From: Microbacteriaceae bacterium
Lineage (GTDB): Bacteria; Actinomycetota; Actinomycetes; Actinomycetales; Microbacteriaceae
Assembly: GCA_031177985.1 (NCBI GenBank)
Contig: JAPSJW010000001.1
Span: 434,001 to 498,000 of the forward strand
Reading direction: 5' to 3'
Length of the DNA stretch: 64,000 nucleotides
Shown piece by piece: positions 18,063 to 26,627 of the stretch; position 1 is the stretch's first letter, and each line of letters begins with the position of its first letter. A program made the position numbers and the translations under genes. Under the pieces are notes generated by a model. That model ran no database searches and was not told the DNA's origin. It worked only from the letters and a program-made list of their open reading frames with translations.

Positions 18063-18077
18063 GATTGTCGGACAATC
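18063..18077. promoter_or_regulatory. FCD-GntR operator
   Basis: GATTGTCGGACAATC: 6-bp arms with a 3-nt centre, containing the FCD-GntR consensus form TNGTNNNACNA. It lies 38 nt upstream of the GntR start codon, consistent with autoregulation of the GntR-lldD operon. Confidence 0.75.
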
Positions 18078-18110
18078 TACGTTATTGCCCAGCGAAACGG
18101 AAGAGCTGCC

Positions 18111-19301
18111 TCAGCTCAGAGCTGCGCCGAGCGGTCGATTCCGGCTGAACCCGGGGAGGATCAGGAACGTGCCGCTCGCGGTCGCCGTCGTGAACCCCAT
18201 GAGGTCGTCGGTCTCGTCGAGTCGGTGCTGCGTCTGCACGAAGGTGCGCAGCTCGCGCTGGAAGCAGACGAACATGAGGCCCGCGTCCCGCGTGCCATCA
18301 GGCAGGGTGCCGTCGTCGAAGCTGTAGCCGCGGCGCAGCATCAGATTGCTACCGGTGAACGACGGATGCGCGGCGCGCGCGTGCGATCGCGCCGGCGTCA
18401 GATACTCGCCCTCCGGGGTCTTCGCCAGTAGGTCGACCTCGTCGCGCTGTCCGCCGCCCGACAGCGGAGCTCCGTCTGCGCGGCGCCGCCCGATGACGGC
18501 CTCCTGCTCGGTGCGAGAGGCGCCGTGGAACCGCGAGGTGTCGAGCCGCAGCCGACGGATGACGCAGACGGCTCCGCCGGCGAGCGGGCCCTCCGGCAGC
18601 CAGACGTGCTCGTTCAGCTCGGTCTCCGTGCGGGGCACGATGACGCCGTCGTGGAAGCCGAGAGGGTTGCGGGTGATGGTGCCCTGGCTCGGTCCACGGA
18701 AGAGGCGCTGCGACCAGCGGATCCGCGCCCCGGCAATGCTGGCCGCGAGCCAGGTCACCGCCGAGGCGGTCGCGTTCGGGTCGCTGCCGTAGCCGGCGAG
18801 AAGGAGGTCCCCTCCTCGGCGCTCGAGGGCCAGTCCTGCGTCGGACGCGAACTCGGGGAGGTCCTCGGAGCCGGGGAGGGAGGGATCGATCGCGCTCACG
18901 AGGCGCGGCCCCAGCCCGACCGTCACTGTCAGATCCCCTGCCCCGTCGAAGAGCCCCGCCTCTGACTGGGCCGCGGCGACGGCATCTCCAGAGGCGGCAC
19001 CGGTGAGGGCGGAGATCCGCTCGCCGAGGTCCCGCGTCAGCCGCACGAGCGAGGTGCGGTCCGGGGTTCCGGCGAGGTCGAGCACCGCGAGGAGGCCGTG
19101 GGGCTGCGGAGTGCCCGGTCGCACGATGCCGGCCTGATGCCTGCCGTGCGGGTCGACCGGTTCGATGCCGGCGGCCGCGGGCGGGTCCGGGTCGACATCC
19201 GTCAGTTGGGCCACGCCCCATCCGCCTGCCGCACCCGCGGCCGCGCCGAGGCCGGCCGTGGCGAGGCCGCGGAGGAGGTCCCGGCGGCGCAGCTCGCTCA
19301 T
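18111..19301 (-). CDS. Tat-exported DyP-type heme peroxidase
   Basis: 396 residues. A twin-arginine signal (ELRRRDLLRGLATAGLGAAAGAAGG) directs folded export. DyP landmarks are NPLGFHDG, the GxxDG distal motif with catalytic Asp, and HPSFTGSNLMLRRGYSFDDG, which should contain the proximal heme histidine and conserved Arg residues. It reduces H2O2 while oxidising dyes or phenolics, or acts in iron release like EfeB. ATGA overlap with the upstream lipoprotein gene shows coupling. No EfeU or EfeO gene is adjacent. Confidence 0.85.
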   Translation of the reverse strand: MSELRRRDLLRGLATAGLGAAAGAAGGWGVAQLTDVDPDPPAAAGIEPVDPHGRHQAGIVRPGTPQPHGLLAVLDLAGTPDRTSLVRLTRDLGERISALTGAASGDAVAAAQSEAGLFDGAGDLTVTVGLGPRLVSAIDPSLPGSEDLPEFASDAGLALERRGGDLLLAGYGSDPNATASAVTWLAASIAGARIRWSQRLFRGPSQGTITRNPLGFHDGVIVPRTETELNEHVWLPEGPLAGGAVCVIRRLRLDTSRFHGASRTEQEAVIGRRRADGAPLSGGGQRDEVDLLAKTPEGEYLTPARSHARAAHPSFTGSNLMLRRGYSFDDGTLPDGTRDAGLMFVCFQRELRTFVQTQHRLDETDDLMGFTTATASGTFLILPGFSRNRPLGAALS

Positions 19302-20086
19302 CCGTCGCCTCCCGAGGAGAGGAAGGCGTCGGCGAACTCGACCTCGGCCTCGTCGCCGAGCTCGATCTGCGTCCACTCCGATCCGCCGCCCAGTCGCGCC
19401 TCGATCCTCAGCAGCCGGGCGTCGGCGTCGACCCAGTAGCGCACGAGCGCGCCGCTGCCGTCGGCGGGGCCCGACACCGAGGGGTCGTAGGCCTCGTCCG
19501 AGGTCGGGCCCGCCACCACGTCGACCGCTGTGCCGTCGATGGTGTCGGCGCGAAGCCAGCGGGCATCCGTCTGCCGCAGCAGCAGCGGGTTGTCGGGGCG
19601 ATCGTGCCCCGCCTCGAGCAGCACGGCGAGCGCGGCGTGCAGCCGAGAGTCTGCGGGCACCAGGTCGCTCGTCGTCCAGGCGAGACCGCCGCCGTCGAGG
19701 CCGGGGGGCGGGACCGGCGGGAGCCCGTCGCCGGTGGCCTCGTGCGAGCTGATCACCGAGGAGCTCCAGGCGAGAAGGCTCGTCTCGTTCCCCGCGCTGA
19801 CCGTCGCGTAGCCGAGCGCCGCGGTGAAATCGACGTACCCGGCGATGTCGTAGGTCGTGCCGCCGTCGTCGACGGAGAGGCTGACCTCCCGCACCCCCGC
19901 CGAGTAGTTGAGGAACCGCATCGTCGACAGGCGCTGCGCCTCCTCATCGGAGAGGGGACGCGGACTGGCACTCGCGGCCGGCGCGGGGGAGTTCTCCGTC
20001 GCGGCGCTGCAGCCGGCGCTGCCGGCCAGCACTGCGAGCGACAGCATCAGCCCGGCCGCGACGCGCGAGGTGCGGGGCCGGATCAC
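19298..20086 (-). CDS. Putative lipoprotein between beta-helix protein and DyP peroxidase
   Basis: 262 residues from GTG, overlapping the upstream gene by 4 nt and the downstream gene by 4 nt. A lipoprotein signal ends at LAGSAGC near residue 26. The remainder is a soluble, strand-rich protein (STMRFLNYSAGVREVSLSV, YVDFTAALGYATVSAG, RYWVDADARLLRIEARLG). This pattern vaguely recalls LppX/LprG or LolA-like carriers, but I cannot assign a family. It is probably anchored outside the membrane, where the other two operon products also act. Confidence 0.65.
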   Translation of the reverse strand: MIRPRTSRVAAGLMLSLAVLAGSAGCSAATENSPAPAASASPRPLSDEEAQRLSTMRFLNYSAGVREVSLSVDDGGTTYDIAGYVDFTAALGYATVSAGNETSLLAWSSSVISSHEATGDGLPPVPPPGLDGGGLAWTTSDLVPADSRLHAALAVLLEAGHDRPDNPLLLRQTDARWLRADTIDGTAVDVVAGPTSDEAYDPSVSGPADGSGALVRYWVDADARLLRIEARLGGGSEWTQIELGDEAEVEFADAFLSSGGDG

Positions 20087-21399
20087 GTCACGGCCGCCCG
20101 GTCGGCGAGCAGGTCGACGGCGGGGAGGGGGTACTCGTCCGCCGCGACAGCCGGAAGCGCGTCCGGCAAGCGGTCGGGTGCCGACTCGAGGTCTGCGAGC
20201 TGCGGCTGCGCCGGGGGCGGGGGGATGTCGAGGAAGCTGAGGCCGCGGGGCACCGTGAGCTCCGGCAGTGTGCCGCCGCCCGAGGTGGCGCCTTCGGCGG
20301 GGCAGGTGGTGCTCACGAGTTCCGCCGGGGACGACGTCGACGCGGTGTTGTCGGCGAAGCAGTTGCCCTCGGAAGGGGCCCTCGAGGCGGAGATGTCGGC
20401 GGCATCCAGCCCGTTCGCACTCAGCTGGTTCAGCCGGAACTCGTTCGCGAGCGAAGGGATGTCCTCGGCGTTGCTGAGCAGCACTCCGGCCGTCGGGTTG
20501 CCCTCGATGCGGTTGGAGAGCACGGTGTTGCGCTGCCCGCCGTTGAGCGCCAGCCCGATGCCGAAGGCGCCGAGGGCGTGGGCGGGTGACTCGCCGTTCT
20601 CGTTCCCGGCGATGAGGTTGCCGACCACCAGGTTCTCGCGCTGCGGGGTGAACGCCTCCTGGTAGTTCGAGACGAGCGTCATGCCCACCCGGTTGCCCGC
20701 GAAGCGGTTGCCGGCGATGGTGACCGAATCCGACGCGTTGGCGTTCTCGAATCCGATCGCATTGCGCTCGGCGACGTTGCGCGCGACCAGGATGTCGCAC
20801 TCCTCGCACTGCCCGACGTAGAAGCCCGAGTCGGCCGAACCCGACGCGTAGGAGTCGACGATCTGCCCGTGCCGGGCGTTGAACGCGTAGATGCCGTAGA
20901 GCCCGTTGTTGTAGGCCGTCACGTGGTCGATCGAGAAGCGCTCCACGGGAGGGAACTCGGAGGGATCGAGCTCCGTGTACCCGGGGCCGCCGTGAGCGAG
21001 CGGCCCGTTCTCGTCGTGCATGCCCGTGACGAGCACCCCGTAGAAGAGGGTGGAGTGGACGGTGAGGTTCTCGATCCGCACGCCATCCGCCGAGGCGAAG
21101 ACGCCGAACGCCCTCGTGCCGCCGCCGTCGATGACCGTCTCGTTGCGGTCGAGTCCCCGCAGGGTGACGCCGGCCTTGTCGATCGTCACCTCCTCCTCGT
21201 AGGTGCCGGGAGAGACGAGCACCATCCCGCCCTCGGCGACGAGGTCGACCGCCTCGGAGATCGTTGGAGCGTCCGCGGGAACCTGCACGACGGACGGGGC
21301 GTCCGCGACGGGCGGTTCTGCGGGGGAGGAGCATCCGGCGAGGAGAAGCGTGGCGAGCGCGAGGGTCATCCCCACGAGCCCCCGCCCAGCCGCTGCCAT
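20083..21399 (-). CDS. Right-handed parallel beta-helix lipoprotein (NosD/pectate-lyase-like fold)
   Basis: 438 residues. Lipobox LLLAGC near residue 22 predicts anchoring. The repeat region begins DAPTISEAVDLVAEGGMVLVSPGTYEEEVTI, the standard first coil of NosD/PbH1 proteins, followed by many short coils (IENLTVHST, IVDSYASGSADSGFYVG, IAGNRFAGNRVG). A CEEC pair occurs in the middle. The last 85 residues are Pro-rich. It could bind polysaccharide or metal outside the cell. The open frame extends upstream to 22875 but that part is antisense to the next gene. First gene of the beta-helix/lipoprotein/DyP operon. Confidence 0.78.
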   Translation of the reverse strand: MAAAGRGLVGMTLALATLLLAGCSSPAEPPVADAPSVVQVPADAPTISEAVDLVAEGGMVLVSPGTYEEEVTIDKAGVTLRGLDRNETVIDGGGTRAFGVFASADGVRIENLTVHSTLFYGVLVTGMHDENGPLAHGGPGYTELDPSEFPPVERFSIDHVTAYNNGLYGIYAFNARHGQIVDSYASGSADSGFYVGQCEECDILVARNVAERNAIGFENANASDSVTIAGNRFAGNRVGMTLVSNYQEAFTPQRENLVVGNLIAGNENGESPAHALGAFGIGLALNGGQRNTVLSNRIEGNPTAGVLLSNAEDIPSLANEFRLNQLSANGLDAADISASRAPSEGNCFADNTASTSSPAELVSTTCPAEGATSGGGTLPELTVPRGLSFLDIPPPPAQPQLADLESAPDRLPDALPAVAADEYPLPAVDLLADRAAVT

Positions 21400-21516
21400 G
21401 CGCACGAGTGTAAGCGAGGGGCCGTCACCGCACCGGCCGCGGTCGTTCGTGGAGCGATGTCCGACGCGCGCCCCCTCTCTTGGGGCAGCCGTGGGCGCGA
21501 TCCGTTTTCCCACACG

Positions 21517-21537
21517 ATGCCTAGGGATGGTAGGCAT
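21517..21537. promoter_or_regulatory. Inverted repeat in the divergent region between the beta-helix operon and the surface protein
   Basis: ATGCCTA (21517-21523) and TAGGCAT (21531-21537) flank a 7-nt spacer. The region 21400-21636 separates two divergent transcription units, so this is a candidate site for a shared regulator. The identity of the regulator is unknown. Confidence 0.45.
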
Positions 21538-21636
21538 GGAGCATTCGAAGCCGAGGGCGCGGGTCAGGTGGCTCGTGCGCGGCTGTAGCGACGGGTTGGT
21601 CGCGGGGGGATCCGCCGACCAGCCGAGGGGATGTTG

Positions 21637-24600
21637 ATGCACGCACGCAGTTCTGCCCACCCGCCCGCCCGGCGGATGCTCGGCTCCGCTCTCGCGATCG
21701 GCTTGGTCGCCTCGGGGGTCGCCATCGGCACCGCGGCTCCCGCTGTGGCCGCGACCGGTGACCCGATCACGGGCACCATCTGGCAGGACTACGACTCCGA
21801 CGGCACCCTGGACAGCTTCGAGGACACCGGGCGCCTCGGCGGTGTCGAGGTCCGCGCGTTCGACGGTGCCGGCAACGTCGCAGGACCCGTGCTCACCGCC
21901 GCTGACGGCACCTACTCGCTTCCGGTGACCTCCGATGCTCCGCGCTGGCGCGTCGAGGCGAACGTGCCCGACACGGCGCAGTGGAATGGCTGGGAGGACG
22001 CGGTCGTCGGGCGCGCGGACGGCACCAGCCACGGAACGACCGTCCAGTTCGTCGACGTCCCCGCCGGCGGCGCTGCCGAGGTCGACTTCTCCTTCCAGGT
22101 TCCGGGTGCCTACGTCGAGAACAACCCGATGGTCTTCCTGCCCGCCTACCGGTACGGCGCGAGCGACGGAGCGCAGGGCGGCCTGTTTGGCGGCACTGCC
22201 CACCTGTACGACGCGATGAGCGCGGGAACCCAGTCCACCGTTCCCACCGCATGGAACGTGCCGTTCAACCAGCTCGGCGCGACCTTCGGAACGGCCTGGC
22301 AGCAGGCCTCGGCTCCCGGCGAGCTGGGAAGCCTGTTCGCCAGCGCCTACGTGCGCCGCCACTCCGGGCTCGGACCCGACGGCATCGGGGCGATCTACCG
22401 GATCACCCCTGACGACGGCACCATCGCCTCGCCGACGGCGTCGGCCGACCTGCTCGTCGACCTCGCCGCTGAGGGCATCGACCTGGGCGCCGACAGCGAC
22501 CCCGGTGCCGCGGCCGGAGACCCCAACGGACTGCGCCCCGCGGTCACGGCGGAGAACCCCGCCTACGACTGGCGACGCGACGCCCAGGCCTGGGACAAGG
22601 TCGGCCGGGTGGGCCTCGGCGGCATGGAGATCACCACCGACCAGCGTTACCTGTTCGCCGTGAACCTCTACAACCGGTCGCTCGTGCGCGTCGAGATCGA
22701 CCGCACAGGCACGTCGGTCGTCGGCGTCGACGAGTTCGAGCTCGACGAGTACTTCCCCGACGGCTCCGACCTGCGGCCGTTCGGCATCTCGTCGAACCCG
22801 CTCACCAACGAGCTCTACCTCACGGTGACCGACACGGCGGAGAGCACCGGTATCGCGGCCGATCTGCACGCGCACGTCTTCGCGTTCTCGCCGGAGGATC
22901 CCACCGACCTCGAGGAGGTCCTCGACTTCGGCCTCGGCTACAACCGCGGCGCGGGCTTCGCCGGCGTCAACGCGAGCTACCAGCCGTGGAGCACGGATCC
23001 GGCTGACTACGCGGCGTACTACAACGGCGACACCATGGCCTCATCGGTGCCCGTCGTCAGCGATGCCCGCTACCTGCACGGGGAGATCGTCATCGGCATC
23101 CGTGCCCTCGACGGCGACCTCTTCGGCTCGTACACCTATCTCTCCGACGTCCCGACCGACATGCGGGTCGTGCGCGCCCGCACCAACGGCGGCGAGCTCC
23201 TCATGGCGAGCGGCAACGGCGACGGCACCTTCACGATCGAGCAGAACGGCGTGGTCGACGGGCGCGCAGGCGCTGGCGCCGCGACGATGCTCGCGGGGCC
23301 CACAGGGCCGAACAAGTTCTTCATCGACCAGTGGCTGGGCGGTCCTGAGCACCTCGGCGCCGTGCTGGTCGTGCCGAGCCGGCCCGACGGTGTGATGGAG
23401 ACCGGGATCCACGTCGCCGAGGGTTCCTATCAGGTCGGAACGCGGCGGTTCTTCCAGGAGAACGGGTCCGTGGTGGAGCCCCGCGGCGCCGCGGTGATCA
23501 CCGGCACCAACGTGCTGGGCGTGACGACCAAGGGCAACGGACTCGGTGAGCTCACGGCTCTGGCTTCGGCCGCGCCGATCGAGATCGGCAACTACGTCTG
23601 GTACGACGTCGACAACGACGGAGTGCAGGACCCCGAAGAGGCGCCCGTCGTCGGGGCGACCGTCAACCTCTACGAGGTCGGCGACGACGGCACCCGCACG
23701 CTCGTCTCCTCGACCCTCACGAGCGCTGCCGGCGAGTACTACTTCTCGTCCGACCCCGCGCTCAACGCCAACGGCTATGCGCTGCAGACGAACACCGACT
23801 ACGTCGTGGGCATCGACAACCCGGCGGACTACGACGTCGAAGGCGCACCGCTGTTCGGCTGGTACCCGACCGTGCCGGACACCGGCGATGCGGCATCCGT
23901 CGATGCCGACCGCAACGACTCCGACGGGCTCGTCGAGACGACCGAGGCCGGTGCGTTCCCCTACGCGGCCATCACGACGGGCGGCCCCGGCCAGAACGAC
24001 CACACGATCGACTTCGGCTACTCGCAGCTCGACTACGAGTTCGACAAGCGGATGGTCGAGGGCCCGGTCGAGAATCCGGCGGACGACGGCACCTGGACGG
24101 TCAGCTACGAGCTGGTCGTGGAGAACCCGTCCGACTCGCCCGGCTCCTACCTGCTGAGCGACGACCTGACGGGCTACGGCACGGGGATCGAGGTCGTCTC
24201 GGCCGAGGTCGTGGACGGACCCGACGGTGCGCCGCTCAACGCGGCGTGGGACGGCACGGACGAGCAGGCGGTTCTGACCTCGCGCTTCCCGATCGCAGCA
24301 GGCTCGACGGAGGAGAGCGGTACGGCGCACGTCTACACCGTCGAGGTCTCGGTGCGGCTCGCGACCGACGCCACGACCGGCGAGGTCGTGGCACCTGCCG
24401 ACGAGCTGACCTGCACGCCCGATCAGGCGCCGGGCGACGCCACCACGGGTCTCTTCAACGTGGCGACGCTCGACCCCATCGGTCACGCCGACCTCGTCGA
24501 CGACGAGTGCGGCGACCTGCCCCTCGTGACGCTCGACAAGACCATCGTCGGCGAGCCGGAGCCGGTCGATCCTGCGGTCGAGCCGGGCCTCTGGCGCATC

Positions 24601-26025
24601 GTGTACGGCCTCGCCGTGACGAACAGCGGCGCCGTCGCGACCGAGTACGACCTGAGCGACGACTTCGACTTCGGCACCGCGGTGCAGGTCGAGTCCGTCG
24701 GAGTCGCGAACACCGGCCCCGGTGGCGTGGTGCCCGACCCCGCCTTCGACGGCGAGACCGTGACCACGATCGCCGAGGATGCCGCGATCGAGGCCGCGAC
24801 CACGCACACCTTCGAGGTGACGGTCGAGTACCGCTTCGACACCGCCGAGGTGCCGGCCGACCCGGCGCCCGTGGACTGCGCGGCCGAGGCAGGGGCCGAC
24901 GCCACGACCCGCCTGCTCAACGGCGCTTCGACCTCGTTCAACGGCTACCCCGACTTCGACACCGAGTGCCGCGAGCAGGGCCACCCGTCGCACCTGAAGG
25001 AGGTCGTCTCGGCCGAGCCGATCGGCGATGGGCGCTGGCAGGTCGTGTACGACATCACCGTCGTGAACATCGGCACCGAGCCGACGACCTACGACCTGGA
25101 CGACGAGTTGCTCTTCGCCCCGGGGATCACGGCCGAGGAGGTCGCGGTGAGCGGGCCGGACGGGTTCGTGATCGACCCCGCGTTCGACGGCGAGACGAAC
25201 GTGCGCATCGCGACCGATGTCGCGCTGCCGGGGCTCGATGACGACGGCTATGCGCCGCACGTCTACACGGTGGCGGTCATCGCCGAGGTGCCGATCGCGC
25301 TCGACGAGATCGGCGAAGACGGCACCGGATCGCCCGTGTGCGGCGTCGTCGACGGGCCCGACCTGATCGAGCGTGGACTCAACAACGCCGCGACGCTGAC
25401 CGATGAGGCCGGTGGCCAGCAGGTCGACACCGACTGCGCCGGGCTCCCCTCGCTCCACATCGCGAAGTCGGTCGTCGGAGCTCCCGTGGTCGACGCCGAC
25501 GGCGACCACACGATCGTGTACGAGATCGTCGTGACGAACGACGGCGCATCCGCCGGCGACTACACCGTGACCGACCAGCTGCGCTTCGGCGCCGGCATCG
25601 ACGTCGAGGACGCCGAGGTCACCGCGACGCCCGACGGCGTCACGGCGGCGGACACCTGGACCGGAGAGGGCGAGGACGGCGCCGAGGAGAACATCATCGC
25701 GGCCGACGTGCTGGTGGCCGCCGGTGACGAGCACGTCTACACGGTGGAGGTCGTCGCCTCGGTCGACCACACGGCGACCGACGCGGCCTCCTACGTCTGC
25801 CCGGCCGACGGTGTCGGTGCGGCAGGTGCCTTCGCGAACGTGGCGGGCATCGGCCACAACGACGCCGCCGCGGTCGACGTGGCGTGTGCCGCGCCGCAGA
25901 AGCCGGGCCTCGCTGCCACCGGTGTCGACCCGACCTCCGCGGCGCTGGCCGGGCTGCTCGCCCTGCTGGTCGGTGGAGCGTTGAGCGCGCTGGTCATCGC
26001 ACGACGGAAGAGCGCCACGCTCTAG
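21637..26025 (+). CDS. Large LAATG-anchored surface protein with SdrD-B-like and DUF11-like repeats
   Basis: 1462 residues. The second ATG (MHARSS) is preferred because GAGGGG sits 6 nt before it. A signal peptide covers about 1-45. Then come a first SdrD-B-like domain (IWQDYDSDGTLDSFEDTG), a large central domain of about 450 residues that looks like a beta-propeller, a second SdrD-B domain near 647 (GNYVWYDVDNDGVQDPEE), and four beta-sandwich repeats at about 800-1415. Each repeat starts with a conserved Lys (DKRMVEG, DKTIVGE, LKEVVSA, AKSVVGA), a possible isopeptide residue. The C-terminus has LAATG at 1425-1429, a hydrophobic helix and RRK. It should be covalently wall-anchored by a class E sortase. 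An adhesin or stalk role is inferred. Confidence 0.85.
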   Translation: MHARSSAHPPARRMLGSALAIGLVASGVAIGTAAPAVAATGDPITGTIWQDYDSDGTLDSFEDTGRLGGVEVRAFDGAGNVAGPVLTAADGTYSLPVTSDAPRWRVEANVPDTAQWNGWEDAVVGRADGTSHGTTVQFVDVPAGGAAEVDFSFQVPGAYVENNPMVFLPAYRYGASDGAQGGLFGGTAHLYDAMSAGTQSTVPTAWNVPFNQLGATFGTAWQQASAPGELGSLFASAYVRRHSGLGPDGIGAIYRITPDDGTIASPTASADLLVDLAAEGIDLGADSDPGAAAGDPNGLRPAVTAENPAYDWRRDAQAWDKVGRVGLGGMEITTDQRYLFAVNLYNRSLVRVEIDRTGTSVVGVDEFELDEYFPDGSDLRPFGISSNPLTNELYLTVTDTAESTGIAADLHAHVFAFSPEDPTDLEEVLDFGLGYNRGAGFAGVNASYQPWSTDPADYAAYYNGDTMASSVPVVSDARYLHGEIVIGIRALDGDLFGSYTYLSDVPTDMRVVRARTNGGELLMASGNGDGTFTIEQNGVVDGRAGAGAATMLAGPTGPNKFFIDQWLGGPEHLGAVLVVPSRPDGVMETGIHVAEGSYQVGTRRFFQENGSVVEPRGAAVITGTNVLGVTTKGNGLGELTALASAAPIEIGNYVWYDVDNDGVQDPEEAPVVGATVNLYEVGDDGTRTLVSSTLTSAAGEYYFSSDPALNANGYALQTNTDYVVGIDNPADYDVEGAPLFGWYPTVPDTGDAASVDADRNDSDGLVETTEAGAFPYAAITTGGPGQNDHTIDFGYSQLDYEFDKRMVEGPVENPADDGTWTVSYELVVENPSDSPGSYLLSDDLTGYGTGIEVVSAEVVDGPDGAPLNAAWDGTDEQAVLTSRFPIAAGSTEESGTAHVYTVEVSVRLATDATTGEVVAPADELTCTPDQAPGDATTGLFNVATLDPIGHADLVDDECGDLPLVTLDKTIVGEPEPVDPAVEPGLWRIVYGLAVTNSGAVATEYDLSDDFDFGTAVQVESVGVANTGPGGVVPDPAFDGETVTTIAEDAAIEAATTHTFEVTVEYRFDTAEVPADPAPVDCAAEAGADATTRLLNGASTSFNGYPDFDTECREQGHPSHLKEVVSAEPIGDGRWQVVYDITVVNIGTEPTTYDLDDELLFAPGITAEEVAVSGPDGFVIDPAFDGETNVRIATDVALPGLDDDGYAPHVYTVAVIAEVPIALDEIGEDGTGSPVCGVVDGPDLIERGLNNAATLTDEAGGQQVDTDCAGLPSLHIAKSVVGAPVVDADGDHTIVYEIVVTNDGASAGDYTVTDQLRFGAGIDVEDAEVTATPDGVTAADTWTGEGEDGAEENIIAADVLVAAGDEHVYTVEVVASVDHTATDAASYVCPADGVGAAGAFANVAGIGHNDAAAVDVACAAPQKPGLAATGVDPTSAALAGLLALLVGGALSALVIARRKSATL

Positions 26026-26044
26026 CGGCTGATCCGCGGAACAG

Positions 26045-26082
26045 CGAAGGGAGCCGGCTCCTACGGGGGCCGGCTCCCTTCG
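26045..26082. terminator. Bidirectional terminator after the surface-protein gene
   Basis: A perfect 14-bp stem (26045-26058 with 26069-26082) with a 10-nt loop lies 20 nt after the surface-protein stop and 13 nt from the stop of the convergent small gene. Confidence 0.85.
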
Positions 26083-26095
26083 GCGTTCTCCGGGG

Positions 26096-26308
26096 CTACT
26101 CGTGCCCGATCTTGCGGTCGGCGCTGTCGCGGGCCGAGTCGATCTTGTCGGCGTGCTTGCCGCCGGTGACCTTGTTCGCGGCTCCGGCGAGGCCGTCGAG
26201 GATCGTGTCGCTCGCGCCCTCCGCCTTCTCGCTCTTGAGGGCGTCCTTCACGCGGTCGTCCTTGAGGAACTCCTGCGCCTTCTTCGAGAGGTCGTCGAGG
26301 CCTGCCAT
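26096..26308 (-). CDS. MT0933/Rv0909-like small protein (annotated antitoxin family)
   Basis: 70 residues from the second ATG, which has GGAAGG at proper spacing. It is a charged, helical protein (MAGLDDLSKKAQEFLKDDRVKDALKSEKAEG...GAANKVTGGKHADKIDSARDSADRKIGHE) matching the MT0933-like family. That family is labelled antitoxin, but no toxin gene is next to it here, so a stress-related role like CsbD proteins is equally possible. Confidence 0.7.
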   Translation of the reverse strand: MAGLDDLSKKAQEFLKDDRVKDALKSEKAEGASDTILDGLAGAANKVTGGKHADKIDSARDSADRKIGHE

Positions 26309-26412
26309 GTGCATCCTTCCGTCGAGGTCCTCCGACGGTAACGACGGATGCGGTGCGCCCGCGCCCCGGTTGACGCGCGTTCCCCGGGCCGAGTAGCGGC
26401 TCGCTCCCGCCA

Positions 26413-26471
26413 GCGAGGTTAGGGTTTCGGCGATTCTCCTGACCGCATAACCCCCGAAACCCTAACCTCGC
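26413..26471. repeat. 18-bp perfect inverted repeat with TTAGGG core
   Basis: GCGAGGTTAGGGTTTCGG at 26413-26430 is repeated in perfect inverse orientation at 26454-26471 around a 23-nt loop. There is no T-run and no coding frame. It resembles an extragenic palindrome or small non-autonomous element. Confidence 0.7.
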
Positions 26472-26501
26472 GGAAACGGCAGGGTGGTCCGCACAAAGAT
26501 C

Positions 26502-26531
26502 GGGAGCGCGGTCCGGCCGGTCCGCGCTCCC
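26502..26531 (-). terminator. Hairpin downstream of the alcohol dehydrogenase gene
   Basis: A perfect 10-bp stem (GGGAGCGCGG 26502-26511 with 26522-26531) with a 10-nt loop is followed on the minus strand by GATCTTTGTG, a weak T-rich tail. It lies 97 nt past the dehydrogenase stop. Confidence 0.6.
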
Positions 26532-26627
26532 TGTGCCGCGCGCCGTACACCGATGACGGATCGCGCTTCCAAGTGATGACCCCCGAAGGGGGGTGTAGTC
26601 GATGGTAGGAAACTCTTCGCCCGAGAA

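Larger units (their letters stand above)
26309..26627. other. 319-bp intergenic stretch with several inverted repeats
   Basis: No coding frame is credible here. It holds, left to right, the ribosome site of the small gene, an 18-bp perfect inverted repeat (26413-26471), a 10-bp terminator-like hairpin (26502-26531) and a small ACCCCC/GGGGGT hairpin (26579-26594). The promoter of the small gene should lie near the left end. Confidence 0.6.

Noticed and set aside
21400-22875. Extension of the beta-helix lipoprotein frame to 22875
   Set aside because: The extension is antisense to the surface-protein gene, while the lipoprotein signal peptide begins at 21399.
23041-25857. 938-residue open frame antisense to the large surface-protein gene
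   Set aside because: Composition (Val, Arg, Gly, His) and lack of motifs mark it as a shadow of the Asp/Val/Thr-rich repeat gene.
26096-26308. Toxin-antitoxin module at the MT0933-like gene
   Set aside because: No toxin-sized partner lies next to it. Its neighbours are a terminator and a non-coding gap.
26413-26471. Telomere-like TTAGGG sequence as evidence for a linear replicon end
   Set aside because: TTAGGG occurs once per arm only and is not tandemly repeated. The region lies between ordinary genes.
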